A stretch of 33,586 nt of DNA, from positions 1 to 33,586 of the forward strand of contig CAMWYJ010000030.1 of NCBI GenBank assembly GCA_947178445.1. The letters run 5' to 3'. Shown piece after piece: positions 24,951-33,259 of the stretch. Every line of letters begins with the position of its first letter. Position 1 is the first letter of the stretch. The notes below the pieces were generated by a model. That model saw only the letters and a program-made list of their open reading frames with translations, had not been told where the DNA came from and searched no databases. The position numbers were made by a program, and so were the translations under genes. This stretch comes from an uncultured Clostridium sp. Its GTDB lineage: Bacteria > Bacillota > Clostridia > Lachnospirales > Lachnospiraceae.

Positions 24951-25027
24951 GTAAGTCTCCTAACATTTTATCCAGTATAACATTTTCGTAACACTACCTA
25001 TTTTGTATTGCTCCGGTGCAAATGACC

Positions 25028-25042
25028 GTTTACATCGTAAAC
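25028..25042. promoter_or_regulatory. Palindrome in the purF-pilZ divergent region
   Basis: GTTTAC-ATC-GTAAAC is a perfect 6-3-6 dyad in the divergent region between purF and the PilZ gene, with TTTTTT just after it on the plus strand. It may be an operator for purF or the PilZ gene, or a weak terminator. It does not match a known PurR box that I can recall. Confidence 0.45.
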
Positions 25043-25080
25043 TTTTTTCATAAAACTGTCAATGGATTCCTTTATTTTAT

Positions 25081-25109
25081 TTGTTATTTTTTGTATCATA
25101 TGCTATAAT
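25081..25109 (+). promoter_or_regulatory. Promoter of the PilZ gene
   Basis: TTGTTA (25081-25086), 17-bp spacer, perfect TATAAT (25104-25109). The predicted transcript start near 25116 gives a leader of about 120 bases that contains the inverted repeat at 25134-25176. Confidence 0.7.
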
Positions 25110-25133
25110 ATAAACACATATAAAAGCCCATCT

Positions 25134-25176
25134 GCATTAAGCCAACTACACAGAAGCATTATTTTAAGCTTAATGC
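25134..25176 (+). other. Inverted repeat in the PilZ gene leader
   Basis: GCATTAAGC (25134-25142) is the exact reverse complement of GCTTAATGC (25168-25176), with 25 bases between. It lies after the predicted start and before the ribosome site, so it may form an RNA stem in the leader. It does not fit the c-di-GMP riboswitch motifs that I know. Confidence 0.55.
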
Positions 25177-25237
25177 CCATAATTCATGTAAGGTATTTGG
25201 ATGCGAGTATATATTTTGATAAATGGAGGTGATTGCC

Positions 25238-25588
25238 ATGGTAGAAAAAAGACGTTATAAGAGATTACCAATCAAGCTGTTTTTAGAGGTTTCCGAAGTA
25301 TTTAAGCAGGATAATGATGTTATTCCCAATTTGAATGCAGAGATTGAAGTATTTGATATTTCGAAAGCCGGAATTGGTTTTCGTACTTCATCTGAACTTC
25401 CGGAAGGTTACTACTTCAATGCAACTATTTTAATGGAACATACAGACCAAAAAATCCTTACCGTAGTAAAGATTTTAAGAAGAATGGAGCAGCCTGACCA
25501 TACCTACCGTTACGGTTGTGAATTTATCGGTATGGCAAGTATTTTTGATTTTGTATTTGATGAATATGCCAAGTCAATCGGCGAATAG
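25238..25588 (+). CDS. PilZ-domain protein, probable c-di-GMP receptor
   Basis: A 116-aa single PilZ domain. It has the N-terminal RxxxR-type arginine motif in KRRYKRLPIKL (residues 4-14) and the D/NxSxxG motif as D40-I-S-K-A-G45 (FDISKAGIGF), the two elements that clamp c-di-GMP. YRYGCEFIGM completes the barrel. It probably acts as a stand-alone receptor or adaptor that relays c-di-GMP to a partner protein. The start is ATG 25238, with a perfect GGAGGTGA 6-8 bases upstream; an ATG at 25223 overlaps that site. It is monocistronic and convergent with the amidase gene. Confidence 0.93.
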   Translation: MVEKRRYKRLPIKLFLEVSEVFKQDNDVIPNLNAEIEVFDISKAGIGFRTSSELPEGYYFNATILMEHTDQKILTVVKILRRMEQPDHTYRYGCEFIGMASIFDFVFDEYAKSIGE

Positions 25589-25656
25589 CTGCAAGGTATC
25601 ATGCACATATACAAGCAATGCTATCCATATTTTGAATCAAAAGATTATTTTTAACA

Positions 25657-25700
25657 ATTCAGAGCCAGGCAAAGTTCCAATATTTTGTCTGGCTCTGAAT
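25657..25700. terminator. Bidirectional terminator-like hairpin between pilZ and the amidase gene
   Basis: ATTCAGAGCCAG (25657-25668) is perfectly complementary to CTGGCTCTGAAT (25689-25700); CAAA/TTTG extends the stem inside. It lies between convergent genes. No long T-run follows in either direction, so termination is inferred from position and stem strength. Confidence 0.6.
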
Positions 25701-25724
25701 CGTTACAATCATTTCAGTTTTGAA

Positions 25725-27011
25725 TCAATCCGGATAATAAATTGCCGGATAGCGCTCCCTTTTATCTCTTAAACCGGTTTTTACCTCATATTCAAACCAT
25801 CTTGCATGCGCAGTCGAAATACTGCCAGCCTCTGATACCGTTATATCAGCTTTCCCTTCATACACAAAAGAATTCAACCACTGGCATTTTCCAAACCCAA
25901 TCATTTGCCCTCCTGCATAATTATAGCCGGCATCATATCCCGCTTCATTGGAAGCTCCAATATAGGACAAGGTATAATCCGACTCCTCTAAAAAAGCTGG
26001 AATATATGCTTTCACCTCATGTATTCCTGTCTTTAGCTCCTCCCCTGCTGTAAGGGAAACCGTAAAGGAATTTCCATCCGCATTCTTATATACCAAGTAT
26101 AAAGACACTACGGATTTCTCATCTGCAACCTCGACCTCATATGTCGCAATCCCCGGAGTCTTTCCGTCATATTCCAACAGCCTGATTCCATTCACACTTG
26201 GTGGTTCAAAACTATTAAGCGCAATGGCTCCTGTTGTCCCTCCCTTTACCTTGGCATGTCTTTCTTCTGGTTTTGTTCCATCTTCCTTTATGAGTCCATA
26301 ATAGGCAGCAATTCCGTTGGCATCGGCTGTTGCCAGCTTAAGAAGCTCTTCTTCATTTTCAAGAAATCGACAGTCTGTCCCGGAATCCATAAAACAGTGT
26401 TCAATCAAAAGCCCTGGCATGCCATAATTATAGCTGTGGCGTAAAACACCATAATAATCATCAAAACTTCCATCTCCCCTTCTTCCTCCCATCTGGGTTA
26501 CCCGGGCGATGGTTCCGTTATTTCTAAGCCCCAATGTCTCAAATTCTCCAAGCAGGCAATCTGCCATGTCAAGAAGCTGCTCCCGGTAACGCTCTGCTGT
26601 TGAAATGTAAATCGTTGCTCCATTTGACTGATGAGACACACTTGCATTTAGATGAAGGCTTACAAAGACATCAGCACCTGCATCGGCTGCCCTTATTACC
26701 CTCCCCTGCAAACCGATTTCTTCGTCTCTGTCCCGGGTAAGCACTACTGTAATATTAGGGTACGCCGAAAGCTCCTTTTTCACAAGCTCGGCAATCCGGT
26801 AATTCACATCTTTTTCTTTCCGTCCATAATACCATGCACCGTTTTCCTCTCCACCATGACCGGGATCAAGCGCAATTACCATCTTAGGATTTTCAATGAC
26901 AACTTTTTCCTCCTCCAAACCTGCTGCAAAGGCTACATGGTGAAAACCTGCTATCATACCTGCAAGCACGAATAATATAAATATACTTGTTCTATGTTTT
27001 ATTTCTGCCAT
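25725..27011 (-). CDS. Secreted N-acetylmuramoyl-L-alanine amidase (Amidase_3)
   Basis: A signal peptide (hydrophobic stretch of residues 9-29, ending VAFAA) is followed by a zinc amidase domain of residues 43-255. Metal ligands are H52 (LDPGHGGEE), E66 (GRKEKDVN) and H120 (VSLHLNAS), and the catalytic Glu is E204 (LLIEHCFM). This family cleaves the lactyl-amide bond between MurNAc and L-Ala of peptidoglycan. Residues about 280-420 form a beta-rich C-terminal domain like GBS Bsp-type repeats or a wall-binding module (KSVVSLYLVYKNADGNSFTV). The start is ATG 27011, where AAAGG and AAGG sites lie upstream; the frame open to 27059 has only a TTG. Full length (428 aa). Confidence 0.92.
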   Translation of the reverse strand: MAEIKHRTSIFILFVLAGMIAGFHHVAFAAGLEEEKVVIENPKMVIALDPGHGGEENGAWYYGRKEKDVNYRIAELVKKELSAYPNITVVLTRDRDEEIGLQGRVIRAADAGADVFVSLHLNASVSHQSNGATIYISTAERYREQLLDMADCLLGEFETLGLRNNGTIARVTQMGGRRGDGSFDDYYGVLRHSYNYGMPGLLIEHCFMDSGTDCRFLENEEELLKLATADANGIAAYYGLIKEDGTKPEERHAKVKGGTTGAIALNSFEPPSVNGIRLLEYDGKTPGIATYEVEVADEKSVVSLYLVYKNADGNSFTVSLTAGEELKTGIHEVKAYIPAFLEESDYTLSYIGASNEAGYDAGYNYAGGQMIGFGKCQWLNSFVYEGKADITVSEAGSISTAHARWFEYEVKTGLRDKRERYPAIYYPD

Positions 27012-27044
27012 TGATGCCTTTTCCTTTCTTCGCCCAGACAGATT

Positions 27045-27094
27045 CCCACAGCAAATCAATGAACATCAGACTTGCGGCAAAACAGCGCTGTGGG
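27045..27094 (-). other. Inverted repeat in the amidase leader
   Basis: CCCACAGC (27045-27052) is the reverse complement of GCTGTGGG (27087-27094), with 34 bases between, 34-83 bases before the amidase start. Possible leader stem; no known riboswitch was recognised. It is part of the gene-free stretch 27012-27576, which also holds the element at 27200-27465 and the terminator at 27517-27553. Confidence 0.45.
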
Positions 27095-27199
27095 GTTCTT
27101 ATCAAATTGTATTCATCAGCCGGTTGCGTTATTCCGGTTCCTTTCACACAAACAATTATCGTGTCATAAACGCTTCACAATCGCCTACCTATTGTTACA

Positions 27200-27465
27200 T
27201 AGACAATTGCGAAACTCCTGATTTTCAAAATCTAGTTGTGCAATATAGACAATGTCATAAGCAGGGTGCTTTGGAGCCGCTGGTGCTTAGTGAGGTGTTT
27301 TCGAGCTTAGCACCATTGCGAGTGACAAGCAGCGCAATGCCTGAATACTTAGCGAGGCTTTGCCGAGCTTAGTAGGAAGGTATGCCCTGTGCTGCGTGCC
27401 CAGCGTTGATATTGTCTATATTGCACGACGGAAGTCTGCAAAAACTTAAGTTTCGCAATCGCCTA
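27200..27465 (+). mobile_element. Dispersed hairpin-rich inverted-repeat element, complete copy 3 (266 bp)
   Basis: Left terminus TAGACAATTGCGAAACTCC; right terminus AGTTTCGCAATCGCCTA. Inner arms 27235-27253 and 27411-27429 pair over 19 bp with a single G-T pair. The direct repeat TATTGTTACA flanks it (27190-27199 and 27467-27476; one extra A on the right). Inside: hairpin 27282-27314, hairpin 27315-27338 (ATTGCG/CGCAAT), hairpin 27346-27374, and a 7-bp stem 27379-27400. The hairpins at 27282 and 27346 share the T-T plus GA/GA architecture of copy 2, but there are two rather than three. No coding capacity. It sits upstream of the amidase gene and downstream of the ABC operon terminator. Confidence 0.88.
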
Positions 27466-27516
27466 ATATTGTTACACTATGAAAGGAGTATATCAAACTT
27501 TTTATATACAGTAAAC

Positions 27517-27553
27517 AAAAAAGAGGATTCCATTCTAATAGAAATCCTCTTTT
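27517..27553 (-). terminator. Rho-independent terminator of the four-gene ABC operon
   Basis: On the minus strand AAAAGAGGATT pairs perfectly with AATCCTCTTTT and is followed by TTG TTT. It begins about 24 bases after the last permease stop codon. The stem also works in the plus direction. Confidence 0.85.
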
Positions 27554-27576
27554 CTTTGGCACCCTGTTTTATTCTT

Positions 27577-28860
27577 TTATTGCTTTCTCACTGCGTCAAT
27601 TGGTTTTAATTTTACTGCCCAACGTGCAGGAAAATAACCTGCTAAAACACCTAATACTGTGGAAAATACTACTGCCGAAAGTACCAGCCACCATGGTATT
27701 ACCGCAAGCTGGGTTCCTTTTTCAAACTCCAAAAGTGCCACACCAAGCTTATTTAAAATGCCCCGGATCCCATAGGAAGCAATGACTCCAATAACGCCTC
27801 CCGCTATGCCTAAAATTCCTGCCTCTAACAAAAACAGGTATAACAATTCATCTAAATCACATCCAAGCACCTTCAGGATGCCAATTTCATTTATACGGTC
27901 GTACACAGCCGTCATCATGGTATTGCTGATTCCAATCACTGCCACCACCAATGCAATCATCCCAATTCCGCCAAGCAGAATCTGGACTACCTTTAAGCTC
28001 TTTCTCACAGAATCAAGGTATTCTTTTTCGTTTTGCGTCTGAAATCCCATATCCTGAAGTCTCTTAACAACATCATCTACCTCATCCACTTCATCCACAA
28101 TCACCACTGCACTACTATAAATAAAATCCTTATATGCATTTCCATCTTGATCTATTGGCTGTCCGATAATGGCTCCGTTTGGACTCTTTTTTTTCATATA
28201 CCGGAGCAGCACATCTAAATCACAATAGATTTGCTGGGATTCCATGGTATATGTATTGTCATCTCCCATTAACACTCCATCAACAGCAAGTTTATCGGAA
28301 AATCCACTTTCACCAAATCCAATCGTAACCGCAAGCTTTTTGCCAAGCATTTCCTTTGTCTTTTTATCCTCCACCTCCGTAAAGCTAGTGCCTGTCTTTT
28401 CATTATAAAAGAACATCCCCATCAGATTTCCAAAAATCAGCTTCGGTTTTATGCCTTTTCTACTAATATCTGACCCTTCCTCCAGTTCAAATTTTTCCAA
28501 CTGCTCTGCTGGAATTCCGCACATCAGAACATAGCCGATGTATTTGTCCATCTTCATGATCGCATACACCTCATACGTCGGATAAACAGTTTCGACATGA
28601 GAAAGCTCGCTAAGATTTTCAATCGTCCGGTCTGTCAGCATCTTATCCTTTCTCTTTCCATTTTCTTCACCGTACACTACAATCCGCCTTACCGTATCCC
28701 CACTCTCATAATCCTTAAGCATTACATCCTTTACGCCAATGCCAAGGGATAACAAAGATACAATGGAAATCACGCCAATGGACACTCCCAGCACAGTCAA
28801 AATGGTTCGAGTCTTTCTTCTTTTCATATTCATAACACATAGCCGAAAAATCCAACCCAT
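27577..28860 (-). CDS. MacB/FtsX-family ABC transporter permease
   Basis: A 427-aa permease: the N-terminal amphipathic segment MKRRKTRTILTVLGVSIGV, then the first helix (about 20-42), a MacB periplasmic-core-like extracellular domain (about 45-300), and three C-terminal helices (about 305-325, 350-375 and 390-415) with VAVIGISNTMMTAVYDRINEIGILKVLG, the conserved FtsX stretch. It is the last gene of the operon; its ATG shares the A of the preceding gene's TAA stop (TAATG), showing translational coupling. It probably works with the ATPase two genes upstream in exporting or sensing a lipid, peptide or drug. Confidence 0.94.
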   Translation of the reverse strand: MGWIFRLCVMNMKRRKTRTILTVLGVSIGVISIVSLLSLGIGVKDVMLKDYESGDTVRRIVVYGEENGKRKDKMLTDRTIENLSELSHVETVYPTYEVYAIMKMDKYIGYVLMCGIPAEQLEKFELEEGSDISRKGIKPKLIFGNLMGMFFYNEKTGTSFTEVEDKKTKEMLGKKLAVTIGFGESGFSDKLAVDGVLMGDDNTYTMESQQIYCDLDVLLRYMKKKSPNGAIIGQPIDQDGNAYKDFIYSSAVVIVDEVDEVDDVVKRLQDMGFQTQNEKEYLDSVRKSLKVVQILLGGIGMIALVVAVIGISNTMMTAVYDRINEIGILKVLGCDLDELLYLFLLEAGILGIAGGVIGVIASYGIRGILNKLGVALLEFEKGTQLAVIPWWLVLSAVVFSTVLGVLAGYFPARWAVKLKPIDAVRKQ

Positions 28861-29786
28861 TAGAATTCCTCCAGAATCTTTTTCTTACGTTTCCATTTTC
28901 TGTAGCTTAGCCAGAAAATCAATACTGCCAAGGCGAACACTATTCCCACAATCAGAGTGATCTTCCCTGTTTTGGTATCCGTCTTCTCTTCCTTTACCTT
29001 CTCAAGATTTTCATAAACGGGAGCTGTAATTGCAATGTCGCTGGCAGGACCTAACTGCTCTAATTTTTCCTGTTTTTCCTGCTTATTTCCCTTTTCGTCC
29101 TCATAAATAACTGTAATATAATTCATTCTCTGGGTTCCATCTGATAAATGTTTTGCCTCTACAATCATATCCAGACTGCCGCTTTTACCAGGTTCAATAT
29201 TTCCAATATAGCTTTCCTTTTCTGAAATATTATCTCCGGATGTTTTTACCGTAACATTATACAGCGTCCCTTTTCCCAGATTATTCACCATACCGGTAAT
29301 TTCCAGCTCCTCACCTAATATAAACTTGCCATCTATTGTCAAATCGGTAAGAGAATATCTTTGTTCTAACTGAAGTGGAAGATAAATGGCATCCTCCACC
29401 GCATATGGTGAGCCATAATTATCCTCATAGTTCAGCTTAATCATAAGTTTATAGGATTTTTCCTCCAAACCATTTGCCGCCGCCATCTGAAAAACAAGCG
29501 TTTCCTCTGTCTCTGCATTTAACTGCTCAATATAGGCTGTTCCTGCACCCTTTGCGGGTAAAAGCTCCCCTGCCTCTGAGAGAACCGCTACCTTCATATT
29601 TTTTACATTCTTCTTCGCCGTATTGTAAATGGTTACCGAAAGTTCAAATTCTCCTCCTGCCGTAATTTTGTCTTCCTTTACTTTATAATCTGTCACCATT
29701 ACTTTCGGCTCTGCCGCCTTTACAGGCACAGTAAATGCTATTACCAAAAAACATACAGCCAATAACCATCTATAAATCTTCTCCAC
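28860..29786 (-). CDS. Membrane-anchored extracellular protein with CARDB/NEW3-like domains
   Basis: A 308-aa protein: a signal peptide (residues 1-24, ending PVKAAEPK), two Ig-like beta domains of the COG1361/CARDB type (TAGGEFELSVTIYNTAKKNVKNMKV and LGEELEITGMVNNLGKGTLYNVTV), a linker rich in Lys and Glu, and a C-terminal helix (about 277-296) followed by KWKRKKK. It is thus tethered outside the membrane. GTG start with GGAGGTGA upstream. Its place between the ATPase and a permease in one coupled operon suggests that it is an accessory subunit, filling the place of a MacA-like adaptor. It has no MacA similarity in sequence. Confidence 0.85.
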   Translation of the reverse strand: MEKIYRWLLAVCFLVIAFTVPVKAAEPKVMVTDYKVKEDKITAGGEFELSVTIYNTAKKNVKNMKVAVLSEAGELLPAKGAGTAYIEQLNAETEETLVFQMAAANGLEEKSYKLMIKLNYEDNYGSPYAVEDAIYLPLQLEQRYSLTDLTIDGKFILGEELEITGMVNNLGKGTLYNVTVKTSGDNISEKESYIGNIEPGKSGSLDMIVEAKHLSDGTQRMNYITVIYEDEKGNKQEKQEKLEQLGPASDIAITAPVYENLEKVKEEKTDTKTGKITLIVGIVFALAVLIFWLSYRKWKRKKKILEEF

Positions 29787-29815
29787 AACACTTCACCTCC
29801 GTTTCTGCTCTTACT

Positions 29816-30481
29816 CTACTCTTCAATCTTTCCATCGGCGATCTTCACAATCCGGTCTGCCTCTCTTGCAAGGTCAATATTATGGGTAATCAGTACCAGT
29901 GTCTGATTCAATTTCTTGACAGAATCCTGCAAAAGAGTGATAACCTCATTACCGTTTTTAGAATCCAGCGCTCCTGTCGGTTCATCTGCCAGAATCAGGG
30001 ACGGACGATTTGCCAGAGCCCTTGCAATTGCTGCCCGCTGCTGCTGTCCGCCGGATAACTGGTTCGGCAGATGTTTCCTGCGGTCTTTTAGTCCCAGCAT
30101 TTCTAAAATATGCTCTATGTACTCCCTGTCCGGCTTTCTGTGGTCTAAAAGAATCGGCATCTGGATGTTTTCCTCCACTGAGAGCACCGGAATCAAATGA
30201 TATGCCTGAAATACAAATCCAATCTTTCTTCTTCGGAACACAGACATTTCCTCGTCATTTAATCTTGTAATATCCTTATCATCAATAACAATCTTTCCGC
30301 TGTTTGGTACATCTACGCCACCCATCACATGTAAAAGAGTCGATTTACCAGAGCCGGAAGCACCAACTACTGCCACTATTTCACCCTTTTCTATCGTTAA
30401 ACTCACATTATCGAGACCCCAGACTCTTGTGTCTCCTTCCCCGTATATTTTTGTTACATGCTCTAATCTTACAATGTCCAT
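29816..30481 (-). CDS. ABC transporter ATP-binding protein (MacB/LolD-type)
   Basis: 221 aa with Walker [10 protein letters not shown] (residues 40-48), Q-loop [21 protein letters not shown], signature [15 protein letters not shown], Walker [13 protein letters not shown] and H-loop VLITHN. Typical of the MacB/LolD/FtsE class that powers FtsX permeases by mechanical coupling. AGGAGG lies 8 bases before the ATG. The two FtsX permeases in the operon, one on each side, are likely partners. Confidence 0.95.
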   Translation of the reverse strand: MDIVRLEHVTKIYGEGDTRVWGLDNVSLTIEKGEIVAVVGASGSGKSTLLHVMGGVDVPNSGKIVIDDKDITRLNDEEMSVFRRRKIGFVFQAYHLIPVLSVEENIQMPILLDHRKPDREYIEHILEMLGLKDRRKHLPNQLSGGQQQRAAIARALANRPSLILADEPTGALDSKNGNEVITLLQDSVKKLNQTLVLITHNIDLAREADRIVKIADGKIEE

Positions 30482-30532
30482 CGTACTTTCCTCCTACTCA
30501 TATTATATTGAATTGTTACCTTTTACTTTTCA

Positions 30533-32881
30533 TTAATCACCATCTGTAGTCAAATCGGATGCCATATCCATTGGTAGGCTCTTGAGTGGTACATAAATTG
30601 CACCACATAACAGCAAACTGGATGCAATGAGACCACATAGCATTGCAAGCCACGGAACCATAAAATCCACCGGATAAAACATTTTGAAAATAATATATAG
30701 ATAATAAGTAATTCCCATTCCAACTAGGATTCCTACGATATTGGCACCAACGGTTGTTGCAATTCCCTCTAACATAACAGTGTAAACCAGCCGTTTCTTC
30801 GGCAGACCGATTACACGGAGCTGTGCAAATTCTTTTCTTCTCAGATGCAGGTTGCTGGCAGTCGTATTGACAATATTCACGCCACTTAAGGTCACTACAA
30901 AGAGTACTGCCAACACCGCATAGGCAATCGTTTTCCGAACCATTACGCATATATATAATATACTCTCGAATCCTGAGCTACTACAATTTCCATCATAAGA
31001 GGCCATCTCTAACAAATTCAACGTACTTGAACTAATCTGGTTTTTTTCCATGTGGCACTTTATTCCGGAAATTTGATCCTCTCCCATGCCTGTAATTGCA
31101 AAATAATTATCTAACGGAACTATCATCTTGAGGAATCCAAAACCAGCTGTCCACCCATCCTCTTCAATATCTACAATTCCTTCAATCGTATAGGTCTTAT
31201 AGTCTCCTGCCTCAATCAGCTCTTTCTGGCTGAATGCCGTAATAGAAAGCCCATTGTACTTTGCCCAGGGATCTTTCCCCTCCTTTTCCTCTTTCTCAGC
31301 CTCTTCCTGCCGTTCCTTTACCAATGCCATCAGCTTTTGCGGATCTACAATATCAATGGTATCTCCTACCTTATAATCCGAAATAGTATAATGATCATAT
31401 GTGATAGCCTCAATCAAGGTATCATCTTCCGGTTTGTTTACTTCTTCTGAAGCTCCAATTAAAACCAGTCCATTTTCACTAATATCCAGAGTTCCGTCTA
31501 TAAGCTGGTTCTCCAAGTCCTTATAGTCCTCCTCGTCATATCCTGTCAGAGCTATTTCCGTCATTATACTTAATGTCTTTTCGCTGTCTTCTGTCCTATA
31601 CTTTTCGTACAGGCGTTTCCCGGCACTTCCCATTCCTGTTCCGTTACAATACTCGTCTGTAAGTCTTCCCACAACCGCATCCGGAGTAGTTGCATATACA
31701 TTTGACAGATACATCCGTTTTACCACTGTAACATTTTCCTCAGCAGCAATTTTTTCCAGAATTTCCATAGACGGAAGGTTTGCCATTACTGCCTCTGCAT
31801 CATTATCCGGTGTTATAGGATTGTAAAAATACAACTGATATTTTCCAAAATGCTTCTCTGCATCCTTCAGTACGTTACCTGTTATCCTTGTGCAGCTCAT
31901 CATTACAATAAATGCTGCCACACCGATTCCGATTGCAAATACACTTTTCCAAAATCTTCCCGGATTCCGCATCAGGCTCTTATAGGCATATTCACCCTCC
32001 ATACCAAAAAGCCTTCCCAAAATTCCTTTCCCTCTGGCTTTAATCTTTTCCTTCTTAATTCGGAACTCTCCCCGCACTGCACTGATCGGTGTCATTCTAT
32101 TTATAAATTTGCAGTTCTCCTGCATTACAAAATACAAATCAAAAAGAAAGACAACTAAAATAACAATTACCGGCAGAATATGAAAACCAATCGAATTATG
32201 GAAGAAGAATCCTACAACCACCGACAGTGGATAACCTAGAACCACACCGATGACCAGACCGATGATTTCCAAAATAGCCCCCATAATATAGATAAAGGTT
32301 CTAAGCTGCCCCTTTGTTGCACCAATACAACGGAGAATTCCATAATCCTTAATCTGCTCAAGCAAGGATAGCTGAATGGAATTCCTTATGATTCCAACCC
32401 CAAATATCGCAAATATATACGCAAACAATATGACAAGCATGACTGCAATAAATATCATATTATCATCGCCATCATTGAAATAGTATAGCGCAAGCTCCGG
32501 ATTTACCTCTCCTACAATGTTATACGCCTGCTCAAGTTCCTTTAGGGTTTTACTCATTTTATATGGATTATTGAGATTTACATATAATGCACTCTTACAT
32601 AGTGCTTGTTTTTTATAATCGTAACCCTCCCCTACATAGGCACTCTTTATATCCTCTCTACTGGTAATTTCATCAATCTGACTTTGTGACTCCGTATAAA
32701 GCACAAGATCATAATCTGCCTCCTCCCTCGCCGCAGTTCTCTGATCCAAAAAATAGTCCAATGCAATATTCAGCAGTACAAATAGCACTAAAACTGCTAT
32801 CACAACACCCAATATAGTTGTTATGCTTCGTTTTTTATTGTGCTTTAAATAATATACTGCAAGCATCTTGTAATCTGTCAT
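30533..32881 (-). CDS. FtsX-family ABC transporter permease (large)
   Basis: A 782-aa protein with two FtsX-type cores. N-terminal: helix about 19-40, extracellular part, then three helices around residues 145-250 containing GVGIIRNSIQLSLLEQIKDYGILRCIGATKGQL. The second half starts with a helix at about 310, a large extracellular region (330-640), and three helices at about 645-775 (YAVLAVLFVVTLSGVNIVNTTASNLHLRRKEFAQLRVIGLPKKRL). The start is ATG 32881 with GAGGGTGA upstream; the frame open to 32944 lacks a good site. It is the first gene of the ABC operon. The substrate is unknown; similar systems confer resistance to cell-envelope-active peptides. Confidence 0.93.
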   Translation of the reverse strand: MTDYKMLAVYYLKHNKKRSITTILGVVIAVLVLFVLLNIALDYFLDQRTAAREEADYDLVLYTESQSQIDEITSREDIKSAYVGEGYDYKKQALCKSALYVNLNNPYKMSKTLKELEQAYNIVGEVNPELALYYFNDGDDNMIFIAVMLVILFAYIFAIFGVGIIRNSIQLSLLEQIKDYGILRCIGATKGQLRTFIYIMGAILEIIGLVIGVVLGYPLSVVVGFFFHNSIGFHILPVIVILVVFLFDLYFVMQENCKFINRMTPISAVRGEFRIKKEKIKARGKGILGRLFGMEGEYAYKSLMRNPGRFWKSVFAIGIGVAAFIVMMSCTRITGNVLKDAEKHFGKYQLYFYNPITPDNDAEAVMANLPSMEILEKIAAEENVTVVKRMYLSNVYATTPDAVVGRLTDEYCNGTGMGSAGKRLYEKYRTEDSEKTLSIMTEIALTGYDEEDYKDLENQLIDGTLDISENGLVLIGASEEVNKPEDDTLIEAITYDHYTISDYKVGDTIDIVDPQKLMALVKERQEEAEKEEKEGKDPWAKYNGLSITAFSQKELIEAGDYKTYTIEGIVDIEEDGWTAGFGFLKMIVPLDNYFAITGMGEDQISGIKCHMEKNQISSSTLNLLEMASYDGNCSSSGFESILYICVMVRKTIAYAVLAVLFVVTLSGVNIVNTTASNLHLRRKEFAQLRVIGLPKKRLVYTVMLEGIATTVGANIVGILVGMGITYYLYIIFKMFYPVDFMVPWLAMLCGLIASSLLLCGAIYVPLKSLPMDMASDLTTDGD

Positions 32882-33014
32882 CCTATTCACCCTCATTTCT
32901 TTTGAATTTGTCATAGCAAAGGGACTTTCCTCTGAAACAACCACCCTAAAAGCAATCCGCAGCAGATTGTTTTACGTTATCTGAAATACCGAGTCATTTC
33001 CTACTTAATATAAA

Positions 33015-33040
33015 AAGCATAGCCCTTTTTGACTATGCTT
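33015..33040 (-). terminator. Rho-independent terminator upstream of the ABC operon
   Basis: On the minus strand AAGCATAG pairs with CTATGCTT around a 10-base loop and is followed by TTTTAT. It ends transcripts from the methyltransferase-like gene at the window edge before the ABC operon. The rest of the 378-bp stretch 32882-33259 is AT-rich; a short hairpin TTCTTAC/GTAAGAA is at 33087-33106 and no clear gene was found. Confidence 0.75.
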
Positions 33041-33259
33041 AGTATACATTATGAATATTACTTTCAAGTGACTTTTACGAAAATTTTTCTTACATAATTG
33101 TAAGAATAAGGGATTACAGATTTTGTTTCCCTAATCTTTCCATTAAACAATAGGCTACTTTTTCCTTTTTATCATCCATGAATATTTTATCACATAAACC
33201 TTTAGATGCCATTTTTTTAACTTACCAAATATTATAAAAAGAGAGCCCCTTTGAAATTA

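Noticed and set aside
25116..25237. c-di-GMP riboswitch in front of the PilZ gene
   Set aside because: The leader has an inverted repeat but lacks the conserved GEMM-type core sequences.
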